DNA from: Pseudescherichia sp031987975
GTDB lineage: Bacteria; Pseudomonadota; Gammaproteobacteria; Enterobacterales; Enterobacteriaceae
Direction of reading: 5' to 3'
Length of the DNA stretch: 64,000 bases
Assembly (NCBI RefSeq): GCF_031987975.1
Contig: NZ_DALZYX010000003.1
Span: 186,001 to 250,000, forward strand
Shown here: piece after piece, positions 18,901 through 27,778 of the stretch
Numbering within the stretch: position 1 is the stretch's first letter
How the letters are laid out: each line of letters opens with the position of its first letter
The notes under the pieces: generated by a model
What the model was told of the DNA's origin: nothing
What the model saw: only the letters and a program-made list of their open reading frames with translations
Database searches by the model: none
Position numbers and translations under genes: made by a program

Positions 18901-19479
18901 CAGCTCCAGTGGTCCCTTCCACGAAGCGTGGATCACCTCGGCAATATCGCGCGGCAGCGGGTAGCAGTGGCGACGCCAGAAGTCGGCGCAGGCCTGGGCC
19001 CGCAGCAGGGACTCATCCTCAATCAGCTGCTGCTGAAAAAGCATTCCCGACTCAAAGGCGTTGAGGCTCAGCATGCGCTGGCAGAAGCCGTGAATGGTAA
19101 AGACCGCGGCCTCATCCATCTGCCGCTCGGCCAGCATCAGCCAGCTCGCCGCCTGCTGCTTATCGGGAATATCGTCAAGCAGGCGGGCATAAAGCGGATT
19201 GTCGGTGCTTTCGCGCAGACAGGCGATGCGCAGCTCATGAATATTACTGCGGATACGGCCGCGCAGCTCTTCGGTGGCGGCTTCGGTAAAGGTCACCACC
19301 AGCAGCTCTTCTACGGTAAGCGGACGCGAAAAAGCGCTCTCGCCGCCCAGCCCCAGCAGCAGGCGCAGGTAGAGGGCGGCGATGGTGTAGGTTTTCCCGG
19401 TGCCCGCAGAGGCTTCAATCAGGCGCTCACCGCGTAAAGGTAAGCGCAGGGGGTCTAGCGTCTCAGCGGGGTTACTCAT
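15919..19479 (-). CDS. recB: exodeoxyribonuclease V beta subunit RecB
   Basis: 1186-aa UvrD-like 3'-5' helicase plus nuclease of RecBCD. Walker A is IEASAGTGKTYTIAALYLRL near residue 22, and motif II is VAMIDEFQDTDPQQY. The C-terminal nuclease/RecA-loading domain contains LLDYKSNWLGESSEAY with the catalytic Asp and Lys. Length is close to the E. coli protein (1180). Its ATG shares one base with the ptrA stop, and it overlaps recD by 4 bases. Confidence 0.96.
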   Translation of the reverse strand: MSNPAETLDPLRLPLRGERLIEASAGTGKTYTIAALYLRLLLGLGGESAFSRPLTVEELLVVTFTEAATEELRGRIRSNIHELRIACLRESTDNPLYARLLDDIPDKQQAASWLMLAERQMDEAAVFTIHGFCQRMLSLNAFESGMLFQQQLIEDESLLRAQACADFWRRHCYPLPRDIAEVIHASWKGPLELLNAINRYLQGEAPVIKSPPPADETLASRHAKIIARIDGIKQQWRAAVAELDALIENSGIDRRKFNRGNQGKWIEKINAWAEEETRSYQLPDALEKFSQSFLTSRTKAGGVVPEHPLFVAIEGLLAEPLTLSDLVLTTAMREIREAVAREKRRRGELGFDDMLSRLDQALNSENGEALAAAIRQRFPVAMIDEFQDTDPQQYRIFRRIWRQQPDTALLLIGDPKQAIYAFRGADIFTYMKARGEVSAHYTLDTNWRSAPGMVNSVNTLFSQMENAFMFREIPFMPVKAAERNQPLRFELHGETQPAMNLWLMEGDGVGIGDYQAFMAQLCAAQIRDWLVAGQQGSALLHDGKRARAVQASDITVLVRSRHEAALIRDALTLLNIPSVYLSNRDSVFETPEAQELLWLIQAVLTPERESTLRSALATGMLGLTAQDIEQLNKDEEAWDRVVEEFDGYRQTWQKRGVMPMLRTLMAQRNIAENLLATSGGERRLTDILHISELLQEAGAHAESEHALVRWLAQHIAEPDSNAASQQLRLESDKHLVQIVTIHKAKGLEYPLVWLPFIANYRAQDQAFYHDRNSFEAVLDLSQADESIELAEAERLAEDLRLLYVALTRSVWHCSLGIAPLFRRRGEKSGESDFHHSALGRLIQRGEPCDAAGLRRCLEALCGDDIVLSIPGTPDNSRWEYTLSLPPSLRARHIERPILDDWRVTSYSGLQQRGHGIAQDLLPRLDVDAAGERQADEVPALTPHAFPRGASPGTFLHGLFENIDFTQPVTEEWVSEQLQAGGYDEQWQPVLLAWINAVLHAPLIETGLSLSQLTAKDRQVEMEFYIPIAQTLTSETLDATIRRYDPLSAGCSPLDFRDVRGMLKGFIDLVFRHNGRYYLLDYKSNWLGESSEAYTQEAMAAAMQSHRYDLQYQLYTLALHRYLRHRIAGYDYERHFGGVIYLFLRGVDEQNRAQGIYRTRPDARLISEMDALFSGEESEENYQETAQ

Positions 19480-22361
19480 TATTTCTCACTTATCAGGGGC
19501 AGCGTGCGCTGCAGTGCGCTGACGTTGTCCCATATCTTCCAGCCTTCAGGGTGTACATACCCGGATTTATCACTCGGTGTGCCGGAGACCTGGGACAGGA
19601 TCGCCATCCCCTGCGGATCGACCACCGCCTGGTGGAAGAAATCTGCAAGCTTCTGCGGCGTCAGCTGTTTAATCTCAGCGACAACTTTATCACGGGAATC
19701 GAAGCGCATATTACCCCGATCGAAATCTTTGCTGATCTGCGAGGCCTCTTCACCCAGCGTTTGCGGGGCCTGCGTGACCTGAGCAATAACCGCCTGCTGG
19801 ATCTGAGCAAACTCCTCCGCGCTCATTTTCCGCAGCCGATCTTCTGCCGTCGGGAAGAAAGCCTGGTAACGCGCCCACAGCGCCGACGGCTGCTTGTCGC
19901 TGCTCTGCAGCAGGAAGCCCAGCCCCCACTGGCGGCCAACGCTCATCGGGAAGGCAAACACCGCATAGCCGAGCTGCTCTTCGGTACGCAGCTGGTTGTA
20001 GAACCACGGCTGGATGATTTGCCCCAGCATCGCACTGTAGGCCGAGCTGCTGTACTCGTCATAGCCCGGTGGGACAAACACGGCGGCCAGCGCCGAGTCG
20101 CTGGTGCTGCCCGCTTTTTCAAAAATAATTCCCTGCTTTTTATCCACCAGCACGTCGCGGTTGCGGCACCACTGGTTTCCCTTCGCTGCAAGTTGATCCT
20201 GGACTTTGTGGGCCAGATCTTTCGCCTGCCCCTCGCTCATATTGCCAACAATCAAGAACTCCGGACGGGCGTTGCTTTTCAGCCGCTCGCGGTAGGCCAT
20301 GACATCTTTCAGGGTGATCTCAGGCAGCAGCGCCCGGCGCTCTTCACGCTGGAAGTAGGGAACCTGCGAGAGCATCTGCGCTGGCATAATCGCCTGCTCG
20401 TAGGCTTTACCCTTTTCTGCGGAGTCCATCATCTGCGCATACCATGACTTCGCCTGCGCCAGCTGGTCCTCGGTTGCCGTATAGCTGAAGTAGCCCGCCA
20501 GCAGATCGCTGAAAAGCTGTGGCAGATGCTGGGTATAGCCGTTGGCGTTAAGCATCAGCCCGTTGTTGGCGTTAGTGGAGAAGCCGATCCCCCCGACGGA
20601 GGCCTGGTTGCTCAGCTGATCCAGAGCGATCCCCGCCAGGTAGTCGTTCAGGGCAAACATCACCTGATTTTTGGCACTGTCCATCGCCAGCGGATTACGC
20701 AGCACTACGCTGACGTCTGCCTTCGGCTCGCTGGCAAAGTAGCGGCTCGGCATGTAGACCACGCGCAGGGTTGGCTCATCCACGATCAGCTCAGGATGGC
20801 TAACGTTTTTCGCTGGCTTTTGCAGCGTGAAATCATCCGGAATATAGGGATTCAGCTCCGGCAGCTTCAGCGCGATGGCGCTGGACTTCTGCTGCCAGTC
20901 GGCGAAGGTCTGGTCGCTAATTTTATCGACCTGATAAGGCGCATCAACAAAATAGGCGGTTTTATTGTGCGGCTCCTGCGGGCTAATGTACCAGATGCGC
21001 GCGTTCTGCGGCGTCATCATTGCCAGCCGCGCCTTAACGGCCTCAGCATCAAACCGATCGGCAATGTTTACTGCGTCAAGCGTGTGCTCAACCGGTACGC
21101 GGATCATGGTATCCGCCAGCCACTCGACGTAGTCCATATCACGAGTAATAGAGGGATAACGGAAGTCGAGATCCAGCACGTGGGACAGCTCGTCAAAGTA
21201 ACGCTTGTCCACGCCCTGCTCGCGCAGCAGCTGAAGATAGCTAAAAATGGCTGCAACCACTTCGTCACGGTGCGCCAGCCCCTTGTCGGTCAGGGTCGCA
21301 GAAATAGCCAGCACGCCGCTGTTGCCGTTAACGACAGGATCCGAGTCGGCGCGGATCCCCTCGGCCAGACCCTGCTGCTGCAGCCAGTCAGAGAGCGTTC
21401 CCGGACTGCGGTTGCCAATCAGATAAGTAATCAGTTCGTCGGTTTTGCTGCGGAACTGCGGCGTATTGTTATCGATGCGGAACTCAACCCGTACCACTTT
21501 ACGCGGCATCACCGGCACGTAGTGAAGGATCAGCCCCTTCTGCGCGTCGGTTACCACCGGCACGTCAATTTGCGGCACAGCCAGCGCTTTGTTCGGCACG
21601 CGGCCAAAGGTTTTCGCGGCGATGGCGGCCAGCTCCGGCAGCGGACGGTTGCTGTAGACCACGGCCTTCATCAGGTTTGCCGAGTAGTATTTATCGCGAA
21701 AGGCCAGCAACGCCTCCTGCACCGGGCTACCCGGTTTGTCGCTCAGGGTCTCCAGGTTACCGCCGGAGAAGCGCGAAGCTGGATGCGCCGGGTTGATGGT
21801 CTCCGCACTCACCTGCGCCATGCGCATCCCGTCTCGAGAGCGGGCCAGGGTTAGTTCGGCGTTGACCGCGTTACGCTCGCGTTCAGCATACTTTTTATCA
21901 AGCAGCGGCGAGGCGATAGCATCCGCCAGCCGATCCACGGCCCCCTCCAGCGCGTCGTTCTCGACTTCCAGATAGAAGGCAGTACGGTAGGGCGCGGTGC
22001 TGGCGTTGTGGCTACCGCCGTGCAGCTTTAAAAATTCAGCAAGGCTGTCCGGCTGCGGATAGTGCGAAGACCCCATCAGGGTCATGTGCTCAAGATAGTG
22101 CGCCAGACCGGGATGCGCCTCGGGATCCTGCAGCGAGCCAACGGGCACAACCAGCGCGGAGAGCGATTTCACTGCCTGCGGATCGTTAACCAGTAGAACC
22201 ACCATGCCGTTATCGAGGCGAATAGCCTGATACTGGCGGGTGTCCTTATCGCTTTTACGAATTGTTTCCTGAACGGGCTGCCAACCGGTGTCTGCCTGAC
22301 TTAACGGTGCCCAAAGGGCGACAAATAAGACTAACGCTTTGAACAAGGTGCTGCTGGGCAT
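19479..22361 (-). CDS. ptrA: protease III (pitrilysin) PtrA
   Basis: Periplasmic M16 zinc metallopeptidase of 960 aa that degrades small peptides such as insulin-size substrates. A signal peptide (FKALVLFVALWAPLSQA) is present. The inverted zinc motif HxxEH appears as HYLEH near residue 88, with the distal Glu in the ERNAVNAEL segment. It sits between recC and recB, as in E. coli, although it has no known role in recombination. Confidence 0.95.
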   Translation of the reverse strand: MPSSTLFKALVLFVALWAPLSQADTGWQPVQETIRKSDKDTRQYQAIRLDNGMVVLLVNDPQAVKSLSALVVPVGSLQDPEAHPGLAHYLEHMTLMGSSHYPQPDSLAEFLKLHGGSHNASTAPYRTAFYLEVENDALEGAVDRLADAIASPLLDKKYAERERNAVNAELTLARSRDGMRMAQVSAETINPAHPASRFSGGNLETLSDKPGSPVQEALLAFRDKYYSANLMKAVVYSNRPLPELAAIAAKTFGRVPNKALAVPQIDVPVVTDAQKGLILHYVPVMPRKVVRVEFRIDNNTPQFRSKTDELITYLIGNRSPGTLSDWLQQQGLAEGIRADSDPVVNGNSGVLAISATLTDKGLAHRDEVVAAIFSYLQLLREQGVDKRYFDELSHVLDLDFRYPSITRDMDYVEWLADTMIRVPVEHTLDAVNIADRFDAEAVKARLAMMTPQNARIWYISPQEPHNKTAYFVDAPYQVDKISDQTFADWQQKSSAIALKLPELNPYIPDDFTLQKPAKNVSHPELIVDEPTLRVVYMPSRYFASEPKADVSVVLRNPLAMDSAKNQVMFALNDYLAGIALDQLSNQASVGGIGFSTNANNGLMLNANGYTQHLPQLFSDLLAGYFSYTATEDQLAQAKSWYAQMMDSAEKGKAYEQAIMPAQMLSQVPYFQREERRALLPEITLKDVMAYRERLKSNARPEFLIVGNMSEGQAKDLAHKVQDQLAAKGNQWCRNRDVLVDKKQGIIFEKAGSTSDSALAAVFVPPGYDEYSSSAYSAMLGQIIQPWFYNQLRTEEQLGYAVFAFPMSVGRQWGLGFLLQSSDKQPSALWARYQAFFPTAEDRLRKMSAEEFAQIQQAVIAQVTQAPQTLGEEASQISKDFDRGNMRFDSRDKVVAEIKQLTPQKLADFFHQAVVDPQGMAILSQVSGTPSDKSGYVHPEGWKIWDNVSALQRTLPLISEK

Positions 22362-22477
22362 TCACGAACCTCATCATTAACAAACCAGTGCCGGTAAGAC
22401 CGGCATATCCAATCAGTCCGTGATTCGCTGCGCATCATAATGGAAGCCCTTCCGTTGCGCAATTTTTATACACCTCA

Positions 22478-25400
22478 TCAGGACTGACTAAAGCGAAAGA
22501 GCGGCAGCAGATAACGCTCTGCCTGTTTAACTATCTCGGCATAGTTTTCAGGTTCGAGGGTGCGCCACAGGCGCTGGTACCATACGTCCTCGCCCTCGCC
22601 ACTGACCACCATGTTGCCTTCATAGGCCTGCAGGAACTTGCTTCGCGCTTTAGCGAGCGTCTCCTCATCTTTTAACATCGCATCATTTGTGGCGTCATAA
22701 CAGGCTTTTATCCATGCACCACCGCTTTCAGGTAGCAGAAGCAGCGGCTTTTTCATCCCTTCCCGATAGCCTTCAACCAGTTCTCCAAGGTACTTCCGCG
22801 CCTCATCCTGCTTCAGGGGCGGGAAGTGCCAGGCTTTATCATTGCGGACAAACAGCCGACTCTCTCCCGTTCCGCCGCTGGCACAGTAGACAAGATGTTC
22901 CAGCCAAAGTTGCAAACCCTGCGAGACCTTCAGCATCGACGGACGCCAGCGCAGCAGGCCATCCTCCTGCACATGCTGTAGCCAGCCGGTCAGGTGCACC
23001 TTGCCGCAGTCAAGCTCGATCTCCATGCTCTCGGCGGGCTTGCGGTGCTCATGAACCCGCGACGCCAGCTGCTGCATCTCCTGGTGCTGGGTCTCCCAGA
23101 CAATTTCACCAAACGCGCCGTAGGGCAGCTGGCCTGCCGCACGATACTGGCGGAAGAGCTTCTCGACGTCCTCCTCTTCCACCAGGGTATTGAGCAGCGC
23201 CTGGTTGAGCTGGTAGCGGTCCAGGCCATCAATGATAAATGGCTCGGCGTCGGGAATATCGCTCGCCTCAGGACGGAAGTTCACCTTCAGACGCATCTGG
23301 AAGAAGGCTCGCACCGGATGCGCCCAGAAGCGCTGAAGCTGCTCAAACGGCAGCGTCTCCAGCGGCTCCTCCGCTAGCTCCTGAATAAAGGTAGCGTGCG
23401 CCACCCCCTGCTGGCTGGCGGCGGGCAACCACTCCCGGGCGTAGCTTTGCAGCTCATCAGCAATAAAGTTTTCTGCATCAAACGGCATTCGCGTATGCAG
23501 GTGGGTAATGTGATCGACCACCCGCCGCGCGCTTTCGTCGCAGGTAAGTTCTTCATCGCCGGGCAGATAGTGGCTCTGCCCGATGTAGTCCACCAGCTCC
23601 TGTACCAGCACCGAGGGGAAGCGCTCGCTGTTATCCTGAATCGAGCGCCCGATATAGCTGATGTAGAGCTTCTGCTGGGCAGAGATGAGCGCCTCCAGGA
23701 AGAGGTAGCGGTCATCGTCCCGGCGGCTGCGGTCGCCGCGCATCGGTTTCTGGCTCATCAAATCAAAGCCGAGCGGTGACAATGCTCGCGGATAGACGCC
23801 GTCATTCATCCCCAGCAGGCAGACCACCTTAAAGGGGATCGAACGCATCGGCATCAGCGTACAGATATTGATAGGTCCGGCGAGGAAGCGCTGGCTAATA
23901 CGCTCCTGGTCGAGCCTTTGCGCCAGCTCGTCGCGCAGCAGCGAGAGCGGCACCGCCTCGTCATAGTGTGCGCCGACGCCCTGGGTGATAACCGCCTGCC
24001 ACTGCTGCTCAATCAGCGCCAGCGCGGCTTCGGTATCGGGATCGGGCAGGAAAAAGTCGTTGAGCATGTCGCGGCAGACCGGCAGCCACTCTGCCAAAGG
24101 ACGCTCCTCCGCCAGCCCTTTGCGCCAGAGTCTGAGCTGCATTAGCAGCGAGGCCAGATGGCCCACCAGCTCGGCAATCAGGCCGCTGGACTCATCATAG
24201 GGCAGCACCGACTGCCATTCACCCTGGCGGCTCTCCATTGCGTAGCCGAGCAGCATGCGCGTCAGGCCAAACTGCCAGGTGTGCTGGCCGGTAGCCGGTA
24301 GCGCCAGCTCGCGGACGTTGTCATCGTCCATACCCCAGCGCACGCCGGACTCGTTGACCCACTGGCGCAGATAGCGCAGCCCCTCTTCATCAATGTTGAA
24401 CCGTGCGGCAAGCACCGGGACATCCAGCAGGGCCAGCACGTCTTCCGACTGGAAGCGACTGTCCGGCAGCGAAAGCAGGCTGATAAAGGCCTGCAGCGCC
24501 GGGTGCGACTGACGGGCGCGGCGGTCGGAGATGGCATAAGGTAGATAGCGCTCCCCGCTGGCGCTGCCAAATACCGCCTGGATAAAGGGGCTATAGCTGT
24601 CGATGTCCGCCACCATCACAATGATGTCGCGTGGGGAGAGGCTCGGATCCTCCTCCAGCATCGCCAGCAGACGATCGTGCAGCACCTCGACCTCCCGCTG
24701 CGGACTGTGGCAGACGTGAACCGCTACGCTGCGATCCTCCCGCTCCAGCCTGCGCTTGCTGTCGCTGCGCTCATACTCCTTCGCCGTCACGCCGGCAACG
24801 GCGCTATTTTTCAGCTCCAGAATGTCATACTGCAGGTTTTGCAGCAGCGCGCCGGGGGTGATATCAACAAAGGCATCGAGATCGTCGTAGCGATCCATCC
24901 CTGCCAACAGATAGATATAGTCGCGCCCCAGCTTGCCCCATGAGGCCAGCAGCGGGTTACCCACCTCCTGCTCACCTTCGCTGTTAAACAGGCCCTCTAC
25001 CGGCTGATCTTCACGGAACAGGGCTACCGGATGGGCATCAAGGTGGTGTTTACGTTGGCGGGCAATCAGCCGGGAGAGAAACGCCGGATCTTTAATATCC
25101 CCCCAGTAGTAGCGGCAGGGATTGGTAAACAGCAGGTGAATATCTACGTGCTTGCCCAGCGCCTGCAGCGCCTGAAGATAGACCGGCGGCAGGGCGGAAA
25201 TACCGCAGATAAAGACCCGGGAGGGCAGCCCGGCGGGCGGCGTCGTGGCGGACTCCAGCACGTTGATAAAACGCTGATAGAGGTTGGCACGATGCCAGTG
25301 CGGCTGTCCCAGCGCCGCGGTGTGTTCCACCAGCGCGCGCCAGAGAGGCGCCTGCCAAACCTGCGCTTCGCCGAGGCCATCAACCAGACCGCCCTCTTCC

Positions 25401-25846
25401 CAGCGGGTCAGCCACTCTGGACGGAAAACCAGATACTGATCGTAGAGATCCGCCACCCGTGACGAGAGCTGAAACAGCTTGCGCTTGTCATCATCGTCAT
25501 TGAGGTAGTGGCGGAGCATGATGAACGCCTCCTGCTCCAGCATCTGCGGCAGCAGGGTCATCAGCTTCCAGCTCATGCTCTGTTTATTAAAGGCGCTCTC
25601 TTTTGGGATGTCCGGCAGCACGCGGACAAACATATCCCAGATAAAGCTCGCCGGGAGCGGGAACTCGATATTGGCGGCGATACCAAACTTTTGCGACAGC
25701 GTCATCTGTAGCCATTGCGCCATGCCGGTACTCTGTACCAGCACCATTTCGGCCTCAAAGGGATCGTCGAGCCGTTCGCGCTCAACGATAAACTCCATCA
25801 ATGCTTCCAGCACATCCAGACGATTGGAGTGATAGACCCTTAACAT
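22478..25846 (-). CDS. recC: exodeoxyribonuclease V gamma subunit RecC
   Basis: 1122-aa Chi-recognition subunit of RecBCD, with degenerate helicase and nuclease folds. The N-terminus (MLRVYHSNRLDVLEALMEF) and inner segments such as CLLGMNDGVYPRALSPLGFD match the family. It lacks a functional Walker A, as expected for RecC. It is followed by 116 non-coding bases before ptrA and preceded closely by ppdC. Confidence 0.96.
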   Translation of the reverse strand: MLRVYHSNRLDVLEALMEFIVERERLDDPFEAEMVLVQSTGMAQWLQMTLSQKFGIAANIEFPLPASFIWDMFVRVLPDIPKESAFNKQSMSWKLMTLLPQMLEQEAFIMLRHYLNDDDDKRKLFQLSSRVADLYDQYLVFRPEWLTRWEEGGLVDGLGEAQVWQAPLWRALVEHTAALGQPHWHRANLYQRFINVLESATTPPAGLPSRVFICGISALPPVYLQALQALGKHVDIHLLFTNPCRYYWGDIKDPAFLSRLIARQRKHHLDAHPVALFREDQPVEGLFNSEGEQEVGNPLLASWGKLGRDYIYLLAGMDRYDDLDAFVDITPGALLQNLQYDILELKNSAVAGVTAKEYERSDSKRRLEREDRSVAVHVCHSPQREVEVLHDRLLAMLEEDPSLSPRDIIVMVADIDSYSPFIQAVFGSASGERYLPYAISDRRARQSHPALQAFISLLSLPDSRFQSEDVLALLDVPVLAARFNIDEEGLRYLRQWVNESGVRWGMDDDNVRELALPATGQHTWQFGLTRMLLGYAMESRQGEWQSVLPYDESSGLIAELVGHLASLLMQLRLWRKGLAEERPLAEWLPVCRDMLNDFFLPDPDTEAALALIEQQWQAVITQGVGAHYDEAVPLSLLRDELAQRLDQERISQRFLAGPINICTLMPMRSIPFKVVCLLGMNDGVYPRALSPLGFDLMSQKPMRGDRSRRDDDRYLFLEALISAQQKLYISYIGRSIQDNSERFPSVLVQELVDYIGQSHYLPGDEELTCDESARRVVDHITHLHTRMPFDAENFIADELQSYAREWLPAASQQGVAHATFIQELAEEPLETLPFEQLQRFWAHPVRAFFQMRLKVNFRPEASDIPDAEPFIIDGLDRYQLNQALLNTLVEEEDVEKLFRQYRAAGQLPYGAFGEIVWETQHQEMQQLASRVHEHRKPAESMEIELDCGKVHLTGWLQHVQEDGLLRWRPSMLKVSQGLQLWLEHLVYCASGGTGESRLFVRNDKAWHFPPLKQDEARKYLGELVEGYREGMKKPLLLLPESGGAWIKACYDATNDAMLKDEETLAKARSKFLQAYEGNMVVSGEGEDVWYQRLWRTLEPENYAEIVKQAERYLLPLFRFSQS

Positions 25847-25861
25847 AAACGCTCCTGACTA

Positions 25862-26182
25862 CTAATAAACTGGGCAATGTAACCGCGTCATCTTCCCCTG
25901 CCTGCCCACCGGCGAGGTGATGGTTACGCTGATGCTGACACATCCGGCGTCCGTTGTCTGTACCCGGCTGGCCTGCCAGCCCGGCGGTAGCGGCACGGGC
26001 CTGGGCTGCGCCTGCTGCCAGCCGTAGCGCCACAGGTAGCGATAGTGGCTCCAGGTGGTGAAACCCTGTAGCAGCACGCGATGATACCCTGTCAGCGCCG
26101 TCACAACCATGACCAGCAGCACCATTGCCAGCAACGTTTCCGGCAGGCTAAAGCCTCTCTGGGAAGCTACGGCATTCGGCAT
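25862..26182 (-). CDS. ppdC: minor pseudopilin PpdC
   Basis: 106-aa prepilin-like protein. Leader peptide and cleavage motif are visible: SQRG before FSLPETLLAMVLLVMVV (class III signal, with Glu at +5). The ATG at 26182 has a strong AAGGAG upstream, so I chose it over a start 29 codons earlier. It overlaps ygdB by 16 bases. Part of the ppdA-ppdB-ygdB-ppdC set of type IV pilus/secretion minor pseudopilins. Confidence 0.88.
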   Translation of the reverse strand: MPNAVASQRGFSLPETLLAMVLLVMVVTALTGYHRVLLQGFTTWSHYRYLWRYGWQQAQPRPVPLPPGWQASRVQTTDAGCVSISVTITSPVGRQGKMTRLHCPVY

Positions 26183-26574
26183 AGTGCTATCTCCTTGAAT
26201 GGACAGAAATCGCTCCAGCCGTGGGAAGAAAACGTCACGTTGCCCTCGCGTATCACCCCGCTGCGCCACAGGGTTTCACTGCCGCTCGAGGCAATCAGCA
26301 CCAGCGTCCGGTCGGCAAAAATACGTAGGCAAGCTCGCCACGGCTGGTGGCTATGCTCCCGACACTGCACGGCGGGCTGCATCTGCCAGGCCTGTATTCG
26401 CCCCCACTCCAGCGCCGAATGGGCAGCGGCTAAATTACGCAGCGCCCGGCTTTCACTGGTGATGCGCTGCGTATGGGTGCGCTGGCGCTGATTTAAGCCG
26501 GTAAGCATCAGGCTGCCCAGCACCAGCAAGAGCAGAACCAGCGCCAGGGATGAAATTCCGCTTTCACCCCTCAC
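26167..26574 (-). CDS. ygdB: DUF2509 protein YgdB
   Basis: 135 aa, DUF2509. The hydrophobic N-terminal helix (ISSLALVLLLLVLGSLMLTG) follows MRGESG, a pilin-like class III arrangement resembling PilX/GspK-type minor pilins. The start is GTG, overlapping the ppdB stop as GTGA. It lies between ppdB and ppdC, so it probably serves the same pseudopilus. Confidence 0.85.
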   Translation of the reverse strand: MRGESGISSLALVLLLLVLGSLMLTGLNQRQRTHTQRITSESRALRNLAAAHSALEWGRIQAWQMQPAVQCREHSHQPWRACLRIFADRTLVLIASSGSETLWRSGVIREGNVTFSSHGWSDFCPFKEIALCRMP

Positions 26575-27134
26575 AGGTTGTACCCCACTACGCTATACGC
26601 CGCGCTAATGGTTTTCTGGGGATGGTCAAGGGGAGCCGCCGTCAGCGTCACCGTCAACATGGGGGCTAAAACGCCCTGCGGCTGGCGAACCACGGTAAAG
26701 TGCTGCACGCTGACCGTGGCGGGATCGGTGATTTTATCCCACCCCTTCTCTTCGCAGCTCGCAGCCCCCTGCCGCGTCTCCAGCACGCCGTTCTGCAAGC
26801 GAAAGCCGGTCTGCTCCGCCTCGGAGAGGGGCGCGTGCTCCCACCGGCCGTTGCTGTTGGCATCCCACTGCACAATGATGCAGGTTCCCTGGCGGCCAAT
26901 AACCAGCGGCTCTCCGCTGCACTCCCCCCGGCAGTAGCCAGCCCGCTGGAGATGCTTTCCCAGGGTAAAGAGGTGCTGCCAAAGCGCCTCCTCCAAAGTT
27001 TGCTGCCGGGCCTGGTGCAGCATTGCCGCTTGCAGCGCAGGTAAAAAGCGGGCGGCGCTGAGCAGCAACATGCTGCCGATAACCATGGCAAGCAGTACCT
27101 CCAGCAGCGAGAAGCCGCCCTCTTTTAGCTGCAT
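26571..27134 (-). CDS. ppdB: minor pseudopilin PpdB
   Basis: 187-aa prepilin-like protein. The leader MQLKEGG precedes FSLLEVLLAMVIGSMLLLS, with Glu at +5. The listed start at 27134 gives the leader length usual for the family. An ATG at 27158 with a slightly better ribosome site (GATAAGAG) would add eight residues and is possible. Its 5' end lies inside ppdA, consistent with coupled translation. Confidence 0.85.
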   Translation of the reverse strand: MQLKEGGFSLLEVLLAMVIGSMLLLSAARFLPALQAAMLHQARQQTLEEALWQHLFTLGKHLQRAGYCRGECSGEPLVIGRQGTCIIVQWDANSNGRWEHAPLSEAEQTGFRLQNGVLETRQGAASCEEKGWDKITDPATVSVQHFTVVRQPQGVLAPMLTVTLTAAPLDHPQKTISAAYSVVGYNL

Positions 27135-27595
27135 GAGCCGCTGTCTATACGCTGGCATACTCTTATCCGTCCCCAGTTCGATACAATAATTTGCCACTCC
27201 CCCGCCTCGCTGCGCAGCGTGATGTGTCCGGCCCATGCCGTATTGCGCAGCCCGTAAAAACCGAGCGAGGGGGTAATATCCACCAGCGCCACATCTGGCC
27301 ATAACGGACGCAGCGCAAAAGAGTTCTCCGCCCCGCAGGACGCCTGTACGTCAGCCGATGCCAGCAGGCACCAGCGGCCGCTCTCCTGCTTCACCCATAC
27401 CTTGCGATCCCGGTTGTGCCAGTTGGCGTCATCCCGCAGCAGCTCCAGATAGTCACGCACCTGCCAGGCGGTTTGCCACAAACGCTGGTGCGCCTGGTAA
27501 CTCTGCCAGCCATACAGTCCCGACGCGCCAAGGATGACCAGAACGATCATCGCCACCGTGGTTTCTATAAGGGTGTATCCCTGCTCTTTTTTCAT
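27125..27595 (-). CDS. ppdA: minor pseudopilin PpdA
   Basis: 156-aa prepilin-like protein, first gene of the ppdA-ppdB-ygdB-ppdC set. The leader MKKEQG is followed by YTLIETTVAMIVLVILGASG (Glu at +5), then a GspH-type globular domain. The ATG at 27595 gives the family length; an in-frame GTG five codons upstream is less likely. thyA lies 183 bases upstream and ends in its own terminator. Confidence 0.88.
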   Translation of the reverse strand: MKKEQGYTLIETTVAMIVLVILGASGLYGWQSYQAHQRLWQTAWQVRDYLELLRDDANWHNRDRKVWVKQESGRWCLLASADVQASCGAENSFALRPLWPDVALVDITPSLGFYGLRNTAWAGHITLRSEAGEWQIIVSNWGRIRVCQRIDSGSCS

Positions 27596-27731
27596 GGCCG
27601 TACTCTGCACCTGAAGCGCAATGCATGCGAGGCGAGATGCTCCCGTTTACGAGGCGCTACGCGAGAAAGATCGGGGTTTGCAGGGAGTTACATCACAGCG
27701 GGAAGGCGGGTCGCAGAATGGGGAAAAAGCG

Positions 27732-27760
27732 GAAAAAAACCGGCGCAGTAACGCGCCGGC
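27732..27760 (-). terminator. thyA terminator
   Basis: On the minus strand GCGCCGG... forms a 7-base stem (27753-27759 with 27740-27746) around a six-base loop, followed by a run of T (the A tract at 27733-27739). It lies 20 bases past the thyA stop. Confidence 0.85.
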
Positions 27761-27778
27761 TGTGGCAGGCTGTGAATA